Source of the DNA: Glandiceps talaboti | Taxonomy: Eukaryota > Hemichordata > Enteropneusta > Spengelidae | DNA length: 64,000 nt | Direction: 5' to 3' | NCBI RefSeq assembly: GCF_964340395.1 | Contig: NC_135560.1 | Location: 5,166,498-5,230,497, forward strand | Part shown: one piece after another, positions 42,944 through 58,000 of the stretch | Numbering within the stretch: the first letter of the stretch is position 1 | Layout: each line of letters begins with the position of its first letter | The notes under the pieces: generated by a model | What the model was told of the DNA's origin: nothing | The model's input: the letters and a program-made list of their open reading frames with translations, nothing else | Databases searched by the model: none | Position numbers and translations under genes: made by a program

Positions 42944-45900
42944 GTATGTATTAGTTAACTATTCAGTGACTTTTTTATTGAAAATATATGAACTTGTACG
43001 GCTCGTGATAACACGCGACACGTTCAGGCAGCTGAAATCGAAAGCGTATGTAGTGGCTGAATAGCATGGCAAGACGGTATAGTACCTAGTACTAGTACAT
43101 AATATATCCGTTTTCCGTGACAGATTTAGTCGTAGTGATATTTTGATGGTATACCGGCATGAGCGTCATTGGGAGCGACGATCTTAATTTATTGCTACTA
43201 CTAGCCAAGTGTACACATCAATATTAGTGAAGTCTTTTCCGGGAGTCGTGTAATATTATCGAACGTAGAGGCGGAACGTAACACTCTGCAGACTGCAGCG
43301 AACTCAGTTTCCTTGCCTTGACATGACAGTCCAAAGTGTTCATAGGAAGTCAAAAATCAGATATTGGTATTATTAGATAGTTATAGTTAACATCAAATTT
43401 AAACTGGAATTATGAAATACAAATGAGGGGGATATGATTGTCAGATGAGTTGCTATTCAAAATATTATGTAGAAAATGTTAGTCACATTGATTGATCAAC
43501 CATGTCAAAATACATTACTGGATACTGAAAGTCATGGTGACATTCAATATATATATATACAAAATCAATGTCAAATTGATATTATGACATAAATATTTGA
43601 TGGAAATTAACTGCAGTAACTGTAGCGGTTTTGCTCCGTCACTCTCCGTTTGCAAACCCCGTAAGAAAGGCAAAACAAAAATGTTGAGTAACACAAAATA
43701 TAATATGAAAAAGAATAAACAAGTATTGCAAATAAAAGAAAGCTACAATTATTGAAGATAGAGGGAAATACGCCTAATTGAGTCAATGATGCATGCAGTA
43801 ATTGAGACTTGTTAAAAAATTTCTAATTTGAATATTGAATTATACACTCATCTCAAGTCACAGTTCTAATGGCAATTGAATTCAAAACATGTAAGTCAAG
43901 ATCACCTTGACATTATAATGTCAAAATTGAAATGTCAATTTTTGATGTTAAAACACAGTGCAGCAAGCATGTAACTGATTGACTGAACGATTGATCAATT
44001 TAATGATTATCTTTGTGATGAAAGAAAACTTATTTTTTTGTGTGATATTGATCAATGGACTGATTGATTTTTGCGGTGATACAAAACTTTTTATCTTCTT
44101 TCCTTCCCCTTAGCTAGTTTTCTCTCTTCCACCTGTGTATAATTCACTCTTTATTGACTATTTAGAATTAAAATAAAGACACCTTGTTCATTACCTCCCT
44201 TAAACACCCATAATCTTATAATTACCAGGGGATCAGCTACACCAACAGTTTGCTTTATCTCATACTAGTATCTTCTGGGAGATTATCACACCAAATAAAC
44301 ACTCAATCATGTTAGTCCTGTGCAAATTTAATTTTACTGTACTGGTTCCCAGACACTGAACTGTGTCAGTGATGTAACTAAATTGTAAAAGTAGGTGGTG
44401 ATATCTACAAATATGACTTATAAATCGACCTAATAATGGAACTATATTGGTTGAAACAACAAATTTTAAAAAACATTCTTAAAAAAGTAGCTGGCAAACT
44501 GTTGTAGAGTAGCTGCTTGTTTTCACCTGCTACCAGCCCTTATCTACATTTACCTGTGGGTAGTGAGTCTGGTCCATTGCATTCGTGTACAGAAGGGATT
44601 ACAATATATGAAAGATAATTGTAAAACATGTCAACAACAAACAGATTATCTTTCCTCTGGGTAATAAGAAAACAGATTATCTTTGACTACAATTTGCATG
44701 TGTACAGTATACTGTTTTGTAAATTGTAGGACAATGTATACATGTAGTAAGCCCCCCCCCCCCCCCCCCCCCCCCAAGAAAAAAAAGAAAAAAAAAGAAG
44801 AATATTTGTTTCTGGCCAGTGCATGCATCACTTGTGTCAGTCTCTTTTTTGTGTGTTTGTGTGGCCCATGCAGTCTGCAGATCCATAGGGAAACACACAG
44901 ATAACCCTCTCATCTTCAGTGAAGACAACTGCAGAGCCAATCATGAACAAGCAAATGACATCTACCCCACATACACATTTGCTCTAAAGTAGTAAATAAA
45001 AAGAACAATAACTGTCATAAATAGTAGACTGAGTGACAGGTTTGTTGAGAATAAAAATAAATAAAATGAAATAAAAAATCTGTCATCGCACCATTACAGA
45101 CAGACTGTTCTGACCAGAAACAATCCTTTTTTTTTTTTTTGCATAAATTAGTAAGTTTATGATTGGTTCTCATACCCATTTGATGTACTTGTACCTACTA
45201 TAAATATTGAATGTCCTTTTTTAGGCACAGAGAGGCTGGATAGAGAAGACTTTTAATAAGAAAGAATGTGCCAAATTTATTGGTCAAGTTGGAGAATTAC
45301 GAAGGTAAGTTTGATAACACTGTCAACTCCAAGTTACAACTTGTGTGTACTAGCTGTACATCTGTAAAGATGCCTGTCATTGATGTCAATACAAATATCT
45401 CCAAATACATCACAATGGCAATCTGATTAAAATCCTATGTAGAAAGAGGCACTCATTCCTGGAATAAAAAATGGAAAACAAACGACAATATATGAAGAAA
45501 ATAGGAGTAAATAAAACAATCTAGCGATATTCCTACATCAGATTGTAATCAGATTGATCAATATGGTAAAAGATTACATTTCTTTGCTGTGCCAAAATAT
45601 TTGTCTTTTACACCAAATTCCAAAATGATCTGATGTAGTAACATAAAAATTGTTATCATAAATGGTGAAGTCACTGCAATTGCAGAAGTCTACCATACTA
45701 AACTGTGAATTTTGATAATTTTTCATTAAAGTATGCAACCTCAAATTAGAACATGTATTATTACATATGTACCAGAGATTACTTGCACCTGTGCACTCAC
45801 ATACTAGTGGTATTTACACTGCAGTGCAATACCGAAAACATTATTGCATTTTTGCATGCAAATGATATGTAAATGTGGATGCAATTGTTCGCTCTCCACG

Positions 45901-48900
45901 AAAGCCCATGATTGATAGCGTAATTTTTACGGAAATTTGTTGTTTTGGATAAACGTATGTAATAATAACAGAAACCAATGCCGCATGAGTGCCAGTGTGG
46001 GTACTCAGGGGTATTTGCACTCGAGCTTGCAGTGTTTTCTGCTGCAGAGAACACTGCAAGCACTCATGCAAATATGCAGAGTATGCCACACTTGCAATTT
46101 TGCGTCACGAGGTTCTGTCATAGTATTTAATCCCATATATATTTCAAAATGTTGAAGAAACATGCAGCCATTGATTGAATTGAAGTGAAGTACTGTAGCC
46201 TTAATGTAAATACCAGATAGTTGCCATGACAACATTTCTATTGATGGTGTCTTTTCACTTTTGTTGATAAGATGTGGATGTGGGAGACTGTTTGGAAATC
46301 ATGCACACTTGACTCAAACCACACATCTCAGGGCACCATCTACAGAGAAATGGAATACAGATAAACATACAGTCAGTTCTCCTACGGATAGTTACGGTTT
46401 CCTAGAGTTTCAAGGTGCTGGACAAGCTAACAAAGCACAGGTAAGTGAAAGAATGAACTCATTACACCAGATGAAAAAGTGGTGAATTCTGATGAGGACT
46501 GTGGATAGAGTTCACTGAAAACTATGAATAATTGAATCCCTAGTCTTGACTTATTTAATTCTTATGTCACAAGTCACACAATACTAATAGACAAATTGTA
46601 AATTAAATATCTGATCTACATGTCTTCACATGAAATGCATGTCAAAACTATTTGCAAACAAAATCCTAATGCAATTTAATACAATTTACAAAACATATCT
46701 GCTTTTGTTTAAGAATTTGGTTTGCAACTTTATTTGGTTTGAATTTTTGTCTTTAGCGTTTAAATTATGTTTATGAGGAAGAATAACTATAACTCAGAAA
46801 ATTTTCACTTGGGACTTATTTTCACTTTAAATATTTCTGTGGAAAACAGTATGTATAAACATAGACCCTACATTTAGGGTCTATGGTGTAAGTAAGTGTT
46901 GACTATTACTTATTGTACATAAAAATAGAGTGTACAAGTAGGATCAGTAATTCTTAAACATTAAAATTGGTACAGCTTGAAGACTGTTACTTGTAGTTGT
47001 ATATGTCAAAATGTCTAGTCTTGATAATTGGTTTTCAGTATTTCTCTTCAGTAACAGTGACGTATTTGAATGTATGTAGATAACGTGGTGAATAGAAGGT
47101 TCTAGACTTTGTAGTCTTATCATTCTCCAATTTTACTACCTACCTAATCTTTATGTGTACTGAACCAGACTTTATCAATGTCTTGATCTTTTAAAACATA
47201 CGGTGGCAGTATCAAAGTGTTCTACTTTATACCAGCTTTATTGAGCTTCAGATATAAACACTACTTGACCATTTATATAGAATTGAATATTAAATATATG
47301 TCAATATCATAATCTATAAAGTAATAAAATAAAGAAGGTTATTAGCACTGTATGACTTTCATAACAGGTAAATAATGTAATTACATATCAATATCATATC
47401 AATATCGTAAAGACCAGGGTTTCAATCCCAATTTCGTGCAAGGGTGCATTTGTTATTGGGTCAAAACAGTAAATAAATAGGTTATCTGTGATGTGAGGCC
47501 CCACAAGAGATAGGGGAACACCAAATTTTGTAGACTTTAAATAACACATGATGGGTCCAGGCTTATCAGCCTGTCCTAATTGTAGAGAAAGGGCGACGAG
47601 ACCTGTCCACAACGGCTGATCTGTCAGTCTGCAAGTTTTGATATATGGTGTATTGTTGTGTAGCAATGGCATTTCAGATTGGCTTAGAGGGAACACTGTT
47701 TTCACATCTGATTCTCAACTGCGCTATAAGGGTTTAGGAAATTACAAATTCACATTATAATATCGAGCCCCGCTAACACTTAGATCGATCTCCCATTCTG
47801 AGTGCATGGAATTTTTATATTTGGCAAGTTAGCAAAAAAAAAATATGAGGCGACACAATCTGTGCAAATTCCTCTATCATTACCTATTGTCTGTTTTTGT
47901 CTCATTGCAGTATATTCGTCTTTCGGGTGATACACCACCAGATGCTATTCTCCAGTTACTACAGAAAGAATGGAAACTAGAACTACCCAAACTAGTCATC
48001 TCAATACATGGTGGTATACAGAACTTTGATCTACAACCTAAGCTAGCTAGAGTATTTAGAAAAGGTCTTCAGAAAGCAGCCAAGACAACTGGTGCTTGGG
48101 TTTTAACTGGGGGCACCAATACAGGTACTGTTCTACTCTAAATATCAGTTTATCATGAATGCTAAGAGTGGCCTTGTGTATGTTTCTGTTTTGTATGACC
48201 CAACTGACCGTGTGTTTCTTAAATCTGACCATCTACCCCCTCCATCACACCAAAAAAAATTAAAATTAAAAAATTAAATATTAAAAAAATTAAAAAATTA
48301 AAAAAAAATTGAAGAAAAATAGCATACCACCGATAATGGTCAGATGACAATACTTCAAGAGTGTATCTGGATGAAAATTATAGAACATTGTTAAAATTTG
48401 GGACTTTTAGAAGTCAAACAGTTCATCGGCAATACAATATAGTTACAAACAGTTCATAGATTCCTTCTGACTTTAGTGGTAATTTCTAAGACATCCAGAT
48501 TGTTAACAGTATTACTATGAATTGAAAGAATCATGAACATGGCCACGATGTCTTTTTTGAAACTCTCCCCCCCCCCCCCCCCCCAAAAAAAAAAAAAAAA
48601 AAGTAAACAAATAAATAAAATAAATAAATAACAAGGGTCATAAAAAATTAGGCAAAAGTAAAAAAAAATGTTTGTTTCTAATAACATGACTTCATGGAAT
48701 ATGGTGGGTAGGTCAGGATTTTATTTCATTTCATACATTTTATTTTTTTTCAAAGACAAGATACTCATTTGTCACAATACTTCCTTAACAGTTGATGAGG
48801 TGTAAAAGAAGTAAGACAATTATATGATTTAGAAGTAGACAAACACAATAATATGCAGACTGTGCTGTTATAGGCTGAAATGATGTATAATTTCTCTCTG

Positions 48901-49007
48901 GAATGTGATTTTAAACAAAATTAACCAAAGATACTTTAGCAAGAAAATCTACAGGGAAATAGAAGTAAATTGTCATTTTACATGTAAAAAAATGTAAAAT
49001 GTTTAGT

Positions 49008-49038
<31 letters not shown>

Positions 49039-52000
49039 GGGGGGGCTTAAACTAGGGTCGGTCAGGTTACCAGAAACACACTATTTTTTTTATTTGGCCT
49101 TAAGAGTCTAAGACGGTTGTACTTGTTAAGAACATTTTATTTCTGTGTCAGAGTTGTTGTTTATATTGCATACTGTGACAAGAAACATACAGTTGAGTGT
49201 AACAAGGTCATATTCCACTTTATATCTGCTATGTTGTAATGAAAGATTGTTGTCCCATGGATAATAAGGTCACATCACACACACACTGCCTACTTGCAAT
49301 AAGAAAACCATTGACCTCAGCATAAAGAGGTTGTCAGGTCAAATCATGTCAGTGACCTTGTTACAGTGGTAAATTGTTATATATAATCCCATGAAAACAA
49401 TGTTAGTTTTACGTCATAATGCTCCGAGTATGATTCCGCGGACTAATACAAATTCGAGCCGGTAGGCGAGAATTTGTAGTCCGCGGAATCATACTCGGAG
49501 CATTATGACGTAAAACTAACATTGATTTCATGGAATTATATATTTATCACATAACTAAGTATTTACCCGTATTTTTCTAAAATTTTAAATTGTATTTTAC
49601 GAATACTGCATCATTTCATCGCACTATATTCTTCATCGCATATTTAAAAATGGCGCCCGATGGTTATGCAAATTACATAATCGCGTGACCTGTCGCGAGG
49701 TCAAGCTTACCATATGTATGGTATCAGTCATACTGTTGTGTGGTTTCTCAACCAAAATTGTCGGGTTATAACCTTGCGATGTACATGTAATATCGAATTT
49801 AGTTTGAAACGTAAGTAGAATTGTCTGAATACGATTTTGTGCCGTCATTTTATTCATATTTTCTCGGGTTGTGGAAGTTCGGAGATCGGAGCTCGATGAA
49901 AAATCGGAAGTAAGCTTGCTGGCTGCTACATCGATAACCTACGTGATTTTTAAATAGAATAAAATGTATCAAATAAAATAAAAGGACTTCTACGTATCAA
50001 ACTCATGCCATCCAAGGATATATGTAACGTAATGTATGCATTTACGTTTTGAAAGCACATAATTATTACGATAAACTTGATCATAGCGTAGGATTGACAT
50101 GAACACTCGACTCAACAGTACGGAGAAAAAATAGTTCGGTAGAACAGGGGTGATATGCTCTGAAATCACCCCTGTTTGACGTCACACAGTAGAAGATATG
50201 CACGTATTTATGTGATAATAATAATAATCCCATACAAATTATGAAATAAAAATATGAATATAGCATTTTTTATTATCCTATTTATACAATTTAAATTATT
50301 GATGGTTTCAATGAGGCATGCTTTGTCTTTTTCAAACGTGATGAAGTATGACAAACATGAATGTTTTAGTAACATGAGGAGTCAATATAGTGCAGAAATC
50401 CACTTACATTGCGTGGTTGATCCATCTCATGCCGTTGATCACATTTAGATGGCTTATACTTGTCTAAGGCTTAAAGTCACTTTGTTTGGAGCCTGCAAGC
50501 TGCTGCTAATGGCTTTGATGTGATTTGGTTTGATTACAATTTACAGGTCTAACATCTAACAGTACATGTTCGTGATGTATTGAACTTTGTTTTCGTTTGG
50601 AGCCTGTAAACTACTAATGGCTTTGATGTGATTTGATTTTATTACACAGGTCTAACTGTACATATTGAGTAATGTATTGAACTTTGTTTTCGTTTTGAGC
50701 CTGTAAACTGCTAATGGCTTTGATATGATTTGATCTGATTACAGGTCTTACAGTACATGTGGGTGATGCATTGAACAATAGATCAGTTACTATGAGAGGA
50801 AGAACAGTTACCATAGGAATAGCACCTTGGGGTGTATTACTCAATCGAGACAATTTGTGTGGTAGAGATGTAAGTTCATAATTATTAGTCTTGTAATTTA
50901 ATATGAAAACAGTGAATTTCTGACTAATTTCACACTTATTACTTCATTATCTATATTCCCATGCTATTTGATTTCAATACCTTGTAGAATAGTTTTGGTA
51001 AACACCCTGGTAAAATACCTCAGGAATGTCAGTAGATTTTACTAACGTTGAATACTGCTCTTGAAGTGGCATAAACTGAGTTTATAAACTTTTTTATATG
51101 AGTGAAAATACTTAAATAAGACATCGATTAAAGTGTTCAAGTATAATGTTAATGTCAGTGTATGTCTTTGATGTCTTTTGACATTGTTATCGCATTTGAG
51201 GGCATAAGAAAGACTTCCATCACATTTAGTATACATACCGTATGATAAATTATTACATATGTACCAGAGATTACTTGCACCGGTACATGCGCATACTAGT
51301 GGTATTTTCACTGCAGTGCAATACCGAAAATGTTATTGCATATCTGCATGTAAATAATATGCAAATGAGGATGCGATAGTTCATTCTACACAAAAGCATG
51401 TGATCGTATAGTGTCATTTTGATGGAAATTTGTTTATTGATAAACATATGTAATGATAACAGAGCGCCAAAGCCATGTAAGTGCAAGTGTGGGTACTCAG
51501 GGGTATTTGTACTTGTGTTTGCAGTGTTTTCTGCTGCACTTTCACTTGCTACGTTTATGAAAATACTGCCACAGAGAAAACACTGCAAGCACTCATGCAA
51601 ATACCCTGTAAACACCACACTTACACTCTCTTGTTATGGGGTTCTGTCATACCAGGTTTATTAAGTTTTCCCAATATTAGTGAAATCTGAAGTATACTTC
51701 AGTAGGTAGGATAATAGAAGTGTATTTGTTGTATGCCAGTGTGCCAAAACATGTAGACTTGGTGTATGCCCCTAATGGACTGACAAGGTAAAACTGAGTT
51801 GAAATGATGTGATAGCCCTTATTTTATTTCTGTACAAACTGTAAATTACAAACAAATGTATTTATTTACAAAAGCAAAAAAAAAAAGGATACAAACATGA
51901 GAGATAAAGCAAGAAACAAGACTGCAACATAAAGGCAAAGGAGTAGGAAAAGTGTGACACTGCTCAAAATCGGACATTAGTCAATGTCAAAAAAGTATTA

Positions 52001-55000
52001 TAACAGTCATCAAGAATGCTGTGATGTAGGTGGTGAGGTCACGGAACTTGACTGTCATCACCTTCCTAGGGGGTCAGTTAAAGTCTATGGTTGAGGTCAT
52101 AAGTAATGTGAGTGAGTATGCTTGTGATGTGGCCCTTCAGGGAGAATTTTACATTCTTGTCATTCATCATGTATCAGAATTACATTGAGAAATGTTAGCA
52201 CATTGATAAAATATTTAGCCATCAAGTTTCTAAATAATGAATCTATAACAATTATAAATCGATAGAATTTCACTTTTCCCTAAATACACTGTTTGTTATT
52301 TGACCAAGGTTTTACAATAGTTATTACTTTCCTATGACATGTTTTCAATGTTTTAGAATTCTAATTCTTATCAAATGACAGGTCACCTTGCAAGTTGCAC
52401 TTATTAGCTCTTATTCTAAATGACATGTATGCTTATTTTCATGAATTGTTTGGTTCCAGTTACCCAACCCCACCTAGTTTTTCACTGCCGACCCTAAACT
52501 TTTTTTCAACATATTCGAGAAAAAGAAATTGCAAAAAATTGTGATTCAGAAGAAATAGTGGATGTAGAAACTGACATCAACTTAAAAAGACAATATAAAA
52601 CTGTTCTTCCAATCTATAATGGCTGTACATCTGATGTGAAGAAACCAATAACATAGAGACCATATTTAAAACAATGGAAAACATAACTTATTTAATTATC
52701 TGAACTAGACACGCACATGAAAAAAATAATTCTACCTACCCCACCTATTCTAAAAATGAGTGTAATCGGAACCACACAGTTTTTCAGGGCTTATTCCTTC
52801 GAAATGCTATGATATGAGTTGAAGTTGTCTATACAGTAAACCATGGAAAGACACTATTATTCATTCACTGGTAAAACCAGTAACATTTATTCAGTTCAAA
52901 TAAGGCAACAATATGGATGAATGCAGATAGAAGTAGTGGTTTGAAATATGCAGGAGTTGTGTGATATTTATAGATATGCAGTATGAAATCTATACCAGAC
53001 ATTTTATGGAGTTGTAGTTATACTCTGCAACTCTAGAGGAATTGATTTATTTTGATAAATCAGTGGGTACACCTGACATTTATATGATGAACTCAATTTG
53101 AGGTAATGAATACTTTACTGGAAGCAGTGTGTGGTCAGATGAATCATGTAATGACAGATTGACCTAAAATATAACTAGTATGACACCATGCATCAGCAAA
53201 GTTGTACACATTCAATGAATAAAATGAGATTTATACCCAAGTGGTTCTACAGCATGACAATATCTGTCTACGTCATTGTGATGCTTGAAAATGAAATAGG
53301 AGTCAAAACATTCACGATCGTGTTACTTCCTCATTTTTTCTTGAATCAAGCTTGCATAGGTAGAATTGTATTTATTCCCTTGGTATTTTTCTTCATTCAT
53401 TTGGAAAATACTCCTGACTTAAGTGTTACTTCATCACTTCAACTTGTAGCATAACAAGGCTCCTGTTGCCACTTGAAATTTCCCTGGCTGAATAAAGAGA
53501 ACTAACATGGAATTATATCTAAGTATAATGTATACCGACTAGGTTACTCAGGGAAATAGTTATACTACTTAGGTTAGTCTTGATATATAATTGGACTACT
53601 TAGGTTAGTCTTGATATATAATTGGACTACTTAGGTTAGTCTTGATATATAATTGTGCTACTAATTAAGGTTAGTCTGAAATATAATTGTGCTACCTAGG
53701 TTAGTCTGACATATATATTACTGTACTATCCTATTACCAAACCAGAGTGACTATACATGTAGTTTCAATTAGGCAGCACAATGGTGTATGTCTCATACAA
53801 GGTATTTTGTTACAAATCACATAAAACAAATTAAAGATACTAATACCATGCAAGTATATAGGCCCTATAAAAATGTTACATTTTGTCTCAATGTGAACTG
53901 ATTCAACCCAAAACTGTTTATTTGTGTTCACAGTGAGAGAACATGTTACAGTAACATTTCATTGGCCGTGTGCGTTGTCAGTCCATGCATTTTGTTTATG
54001 TTATTCATAACAAAAAAAAAATGTGAGATATAAAAAACATGTTGTCTAATTCAAACTCTATACTATAGTCTTTCCTTATTTGGTAGTAAGTTAGTCTGAA
54101 ATATATATTACTGTACCACCTAGGTTAGTCTGAAATATGACTCCACCAGTCTGGTAATTTTACTTCATACGTAGGCTAGTCAGAAATATAATTTTACCAC
54201 CTAAGTTAGTTAAGAAAATCACAACTTTTCACTTCTTATCACTTGAGTACCTTCACAAGTCTGTTTACTGAAAAAAATATGTGTTTCCGGTAACATGACC
54301 GACCCTAGTTTAAGCCACTGACCCTAAACATTTTTTTTAAACATTTAAAACAAAGCTATTAGAAATTCTTTGTCTTCATGATCTTTATACACATCTGTTT
54401 TCTTTCCCTAGCGATGCCTGTAAATATTTCATCTAACTAGCACAGAAGGGGTACTCTGACCAAATTTTGTTTGGTTTTGGGTCGAAGCTATTTTTTTCAA
54501 AAATAAAAACAATTAAAAAGGCAAAATAAAATAAAATAAAATCCCAACCTCCCTACCCTATTATCTGAGGCCATGTTATCAGAAACAGATGTATGAAATT
54601 TGAATAATTATGATTTTGAACAATTCAAGAGTGTTTGATCTCCTCCATCTTGAATTATACTCTATAGGTTATTTATTTTATTATGGACTTCTTATATTAC
54701 AGGTAGTCCAACCATATTACACTGTACCATGTCCAACATCAAAAGGTGCCATACTGAATAGTAGTCATACACATTTTTTACTGGTTGATAATGGGACAGT
54801 GGGAACATATGGTGCTGAAATTATGCTGCGTAGAAGACTAGAAAAATACATATCTCAACAAAGAATTAGTTTACGTAAGTATTCAACGATTCTTGCTGAA
54901 ATCTAGAGAAATTACAAATTTCAGTAAAGAAATCAATACTTCTCACTGAAATCTAGAAAAATACATAATCTAAGCAAAGAATAAGTCAGGGCTCGAAATT

Positions 55001-58000
55001 CCCGCCGTCCCAGCGGCCCAGGGCAGGTGATAAGTGGTGATGGGCCGGTAAAATTTATGCACACCTGCCCAGTTGGGCCGGCGCTTTTTTTTGGAATACT
55101 TTATTATAAACTGCTTATTCTAATTTGGTCAATAATTGTTACCGCAATCGTTTTGGGGTTTTATTTTTTGTCGATTTGTCTCTTGTAACTTAGCTTGTTT
55201 CGGTCAAACCTAAGTTTCTTCATTTCCGCATTGCCTAATGCCAGAATGCAATGACCTTTCAACCTCTCCATATATGGACATTCGCGTCATAGGTACATAT
55301 TGGTTTGATTTGCATATCAATAGCAACCATGTGTTTCACTCATGAGCCATGTCATGTCACATGTGTTCATGAAGTAGTATTTACCTCAGTGGGCCCTGAC
55401 CTCGAAGTAACGTTACGTATACTATTAAATGAAAGCTGTTGAATAAACATGAGCTTATTAAAGTTTGGATTTACGAAGTCTTCAAACAATGATACTCCAA
55501 ATGAAAAGAAGAAGAAGCAAGAAAGAAAAGAAAGTGAGGGTGGTGACGGCGAGAAAGCTGGGAAGTTGCGTATGGAGAGTGATAATTTAGTGGCAATACC
55601 AAGTACATCGAAAGAGACTGAAAAGTCACACAAAGATGATGACGGAGATAGCAAATCGACAACGTTTTGGAAGCAGGATGAAAGGAAAAGAAAGTGAAAA
55701 TTCCGTGAAGAATGGGAGAAAGAATATAAATGGTTGAAAAGAGAAGAGAAATATTGGCGCAGTTCACTGAGTATCGACTCATTAGATGCGTTACTACGTA
55801 TTGTATTGGATGGGCCAGATAGTGAGGCTATGTTGCGATCAGGGCATTAGACAGGTGGCTCAATAGTGGTACTTTAATGGCCGTACTTTAATACCGTAGA
55901 AGACTTGATCTAAAGGACTAGTAACAAAATTAGTGAAAGGTGAATTGGGCAGGTAAAATTTTGGTTGGGCAGGTAAACTTTTCAACCACCTGCCCAATGG
56001 GCAGGTGGGGAAAAAAACGAATTTCGAGGCCTGCAAGTATGCAACACTTTTCACTGGAGTATTTGATACCATCAACATTTCCATGTTAATCAAGAGTGAA
56101 TTTATAGTCCACTTGGATCCCAACTGCAGTAAAACAGCATAAAATAACAATGTGACAATATCTATTACATTTACAGGTAGTCGTCGCTGTGTACCTGTTG
56201 TCTGTGTAGTAGTAAAACAGCATCAAGTTACAATTTGACTGTACATTACATTTACAGGGAGTCGTCGCTGTGTACCTGTTGTCTGTGTAGTAGTAGAAGG
56301 TGGACCTAATACAATCCGTTCAGTTCTTACCATGGTCTCTGATATGCCACCTATTCCCATAGTAGTTTGTGATGGTAGTGGTAGAGCTGCTGATCTGTTG
56401 GCTTTTGTACATAAATTTGCAGGGGATGATGGGTAAGTATACATGTTTTTTGCATAATTTATGTACAAGGTTGGAGTAATGGTAGTATATAAGATTTGAG
56501 CAGTGGTTTACTTTGAATGAATGCACTTCGAATGTACAAATAATAAGAATTGAACAAGTGGAATCATGATGGTTGAATAGTTTGAGTGGCTGGCTTGTAA
56601 TCCGCAAGTTGTCTGTTTGCTAAAAAAAATCCTCAGAAATAAGTGAAAATTTGTGACCATAGTGAAAAGGTAAATTTGAACTTTGACCTTTGATTTTTGT
56701 ACACGAAACTGTATTTTACCCCCTCGGTGTGTCATGAAAATAACAATCGTTTAATTTCTTTGTTGACACCATGACTTCTGTTACACATGCATGTAAAGGT
56801 GTATGCGAGAGTAAGTTGACCTTGTTCTCTTTTGACCCTCTAGCATGAGGGAAAATGCCAGTTCATGTGCCAAGAATTTATGTTTGATTTGTTTGTGTTT
56901 TGTAGAACCATGCTAGACACTCTGAGAGATCAACTCCTTGTTATCATACAGCAGACATTCCTGTTTACCAGAGAACAAGCTGAGAGATTGTTTGTAGAAT
57001 TGATGTTGTGTGTTAGGAGGAGAGATTTGGTAAGTTTTTCTTGTTGTCAGTGTCAATTGCATGTATACAACTTACAAGTATGAATTGTCAAAAGAGATTC
57101 TGATTTTTCTATAGAAGATTAATTTCCTAGAATTTTGGTTTCGTTTGCTCTTATGAAGTCATCCTTAAAGTCATGGAATTTCAAACCACCCTTGGAAAAG
57201 CATGGAAAACTGTTATTTACTTGAGGAATCTCTTTGAAAACTTTTAGCAAAACTACTGAATTTTGACTGTAAGTGGGGCTTTGATTAATGTTTGAAATTC
57301 TGTTTTATTGGTTTCTATGACAACAGATCACTGTGTTTCGACTTGGTGACAATGAAAGTGAAGATATTGACTTAGCCATCTTGACAGCATTACTGAAGTC
57401 ACAGAATTCATCACCTGTAGATCAACTCCAACTCGCACTGGCATGGGACAGAGAAGACATTGCCAAGAAACAAGTATTTGTCTATGGTGTAGAATGGCCT
57501 GTAAGTTCAATTGTTAGCATGTCAAGTTCTCTCTAGGCTTCATCTTGAAGTGCACAAACCCTTGAAGAAGTTAGAAGTATTTTTTAGATCGTGTAGCAAG
57601 CTTAATTTGTGCCAAACAAGATTGTATCAATCAATAGTCCCAGGGTGATATGTTACTTGGACTTTCATAAGAATTCATGTCATTATGAGTGAATGTTTAC
57701 TCCATAACCATACAGATTGTTACTTCATTTTTAGCTGTAAAGAAGTACTTGTTTTACACCCTACTTCATTGCTACATTATTGTACCACTAGAAAGCACTG
57801 TTGTAAATCTTCATCCACCAGAGGGCGCTGTTCATTTAAAAGGTCCCTCATATCTGTAATTGTGCATTGTCTCTTACAGGAAGGTGCATTGGAACAAGCT
57901 ATGATGGATGCCTTGACATTTGACCGTGTTGAGTTTGTGAAATTATTGATGGACAATGGTGTCAACATGCAGAGGTTTTTAACGTTTGCTAGACTTGAGG

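Noticed and set aside
45797-46235. Overlapping minus- and plus-strand frames around 46 kb
   Set aside because: They fall in a dispersed repeat whose second copy at 51.3 kb keeps no common reading frame.
56178-56238. An additional TRPM coding exon
   Set aside because: It duplicates the start of exon 7 and runs into an in-frame stop, so it is not a functional exon.
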